Source: Lichenostomus cassidix (lineage: Eukaryota > Chordata > Aves > Passeriformes > Meliphagidae). From it: 64,000 nucleotides of DNA. The stretch is taken from the NCBI GenBank assembly GCA_008360975.2, contig CM039182.1:32103566-32167565 (forward strand), given 5' to 3'. Position numbers and translations under genes: made by a program. The notes beneath the pieces were generated by a model. That model ran no database searches. It saw only the letters and a list, made by a program, of their open reading frames with translations, and was not told the origin of the DNA. Positions 63,233 to 64,000 of this stretch are shown here, piece by piece (the stretch's first letter is position 1; each line of letters opens with the position of its first letter).

Positions 63233-64000
63233 AAATACTGTAGATATGTCTTGGTTTGAGTCTATGGTGGCAAACAGAGCAGCACCCAGGAGAGATATGA
63301 TCTGAGGAGGACTTCTATCTAATCATCCTCATTTGCTGGCACCCAAAGAGAAAAAACAGAAACTGAATTTTCACCTTAATAGCCTCCTCCTACATGCATC
63401 TGTCTCAAGAGAAGTACGTTCACTTCCGTTTGGAAAGATGCTCCATCATTTCATAGAGCTGGATTTTAGGCACCATTGCCAGAGGCTGGCTGAATTACCC
63501 CTTCTGTCTTTCCTGCCCTGAAGTCAATCTATCAGCTGCTCTATTTAGTCTCAGCAATTTCTCTCACGTGAGCCTGGTTTGGCAGAAAGGAAACTCTGTG
63601 CAGGCCTTGGCTACCATAATGCTCGTTTCTTGCACCTCAGAGAAAAAGACTGAAGTTTTATGACAGTGGTTATTTTTAATGCCAGAACAGAATTAAGGGT
63701 GGTAATGCCTAGTGGACTTAGAACCATGAATCATTTTACTGGCTCAGACTCAGAATTGACATTATCTCTGTTTTTCTGACCATTCAGGGAAATTTTTATC
63801 TCTTGGCCTTCAAAAGGCCTACTACCATTTACCTATCTAGGTATCTTATCAGAAATAATCTTTATTTCAAAGTGGTCTATCCATTTTCTTTCTTTTGGAT
63901 TCTGCTCTGACTCTTCTCAGAAGTGCACTGAGATAGGACAAGGGACACATGGTTGCAACAAGAAATATTTCCATTTGATAATAGAAGAAAATATTTTCTC
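63233..64000. other. intergenic, no gene seen
   Basis: Unique AT-rich DNA to the window edge. No gene, RNA gene or known repeat was recognised. Confidence 0.5.

Noticed and set aside
1..64000. tRNA, rRNA, LTR retroelement or bacterial-type operon
   Set aside because: I scanned for B-box-like tRNA signatures, paired long terminal repeats and tightly packed long frames and found none that I could support. Diverged solo LTRs could still be missed without a repeat library search.

Overview
The window is eukaryotic nuclear DNA from a bird. Two things point there. One is a complete neuropeptide Y gene (NPY) on the plus strand. The other is a repeat content made up almost entirely of CR1 LINE fragments, mostly 5'-truncated copies with the typical avian CR1 3' end. 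The rest is AT-rich, CpG-poor single-copy DNA. I cannot name the species. The gene desert on both sides fits the usual vertebrate position of NPY, but no neighbouring gene is visible.

Layout. 1-32.1 kb: upstream intergenic DNA with no recognisable exon. It holds CR1 pieces at about 1.14-1.44, 3.76-3.83, 5.6-5.76, 15.64-15.86 and 27.28-27.57 kb, a long and very old CR1 relic at 21.85-23.5 kb, and several A-rich or A/C-rich tracts. 32.13-32.28 kb: a CR1 3' end lies about 0.5 kb upstream of the NPY promoter. 32.38-33.29 kb: CpG island with GC boxes, CCCCTC elements, a TTAAAA box and non-coding exon 1. 33.03-41.81 kb: NPY coding exons 2 to 4 (188 nt, 81 nt, 25 coding nt), separated by introns of 5,172 and 3,134 bp, then a short 3'UTR with AATAAA. 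41.8-64 kb: downstream intergenic DNA with further CR1 copies at 44.7-45.2, 47.2-47.4, 51.6-52.5, 60.9-61.0 and 62.85-63.23 kb. It also holds two local tandem duplications, a roughly 290-bp TTCC/TCCC microsatellite, a CA-TA-TG repeat and a perfect 17-bp-stem hairpin.

The NPY exons join cleanly into a 97-residue prepropeptide: a 28-residue signal peptide, 36-residue NPY, a Gly-Lys-Arg amidation and cleavage site, and a 30-residue C-terminal flanking peptide. Both coding introns have consensus splice sites and the same phase. The first intron is only 189 bp and ends directly at the ATG, so splicing assembles the start-codon context.

I see no gene cluster, CRISPR array, tRNA, rRNA or novel multi-gene system. 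The more interesting observations concern NPY 5' structure (a possible intron-retention switch), local duplications that carry splice-donor-like sequence, the hairpin that looks like a template-switch event, and AT-rich blocks that could be conserved enhancers.
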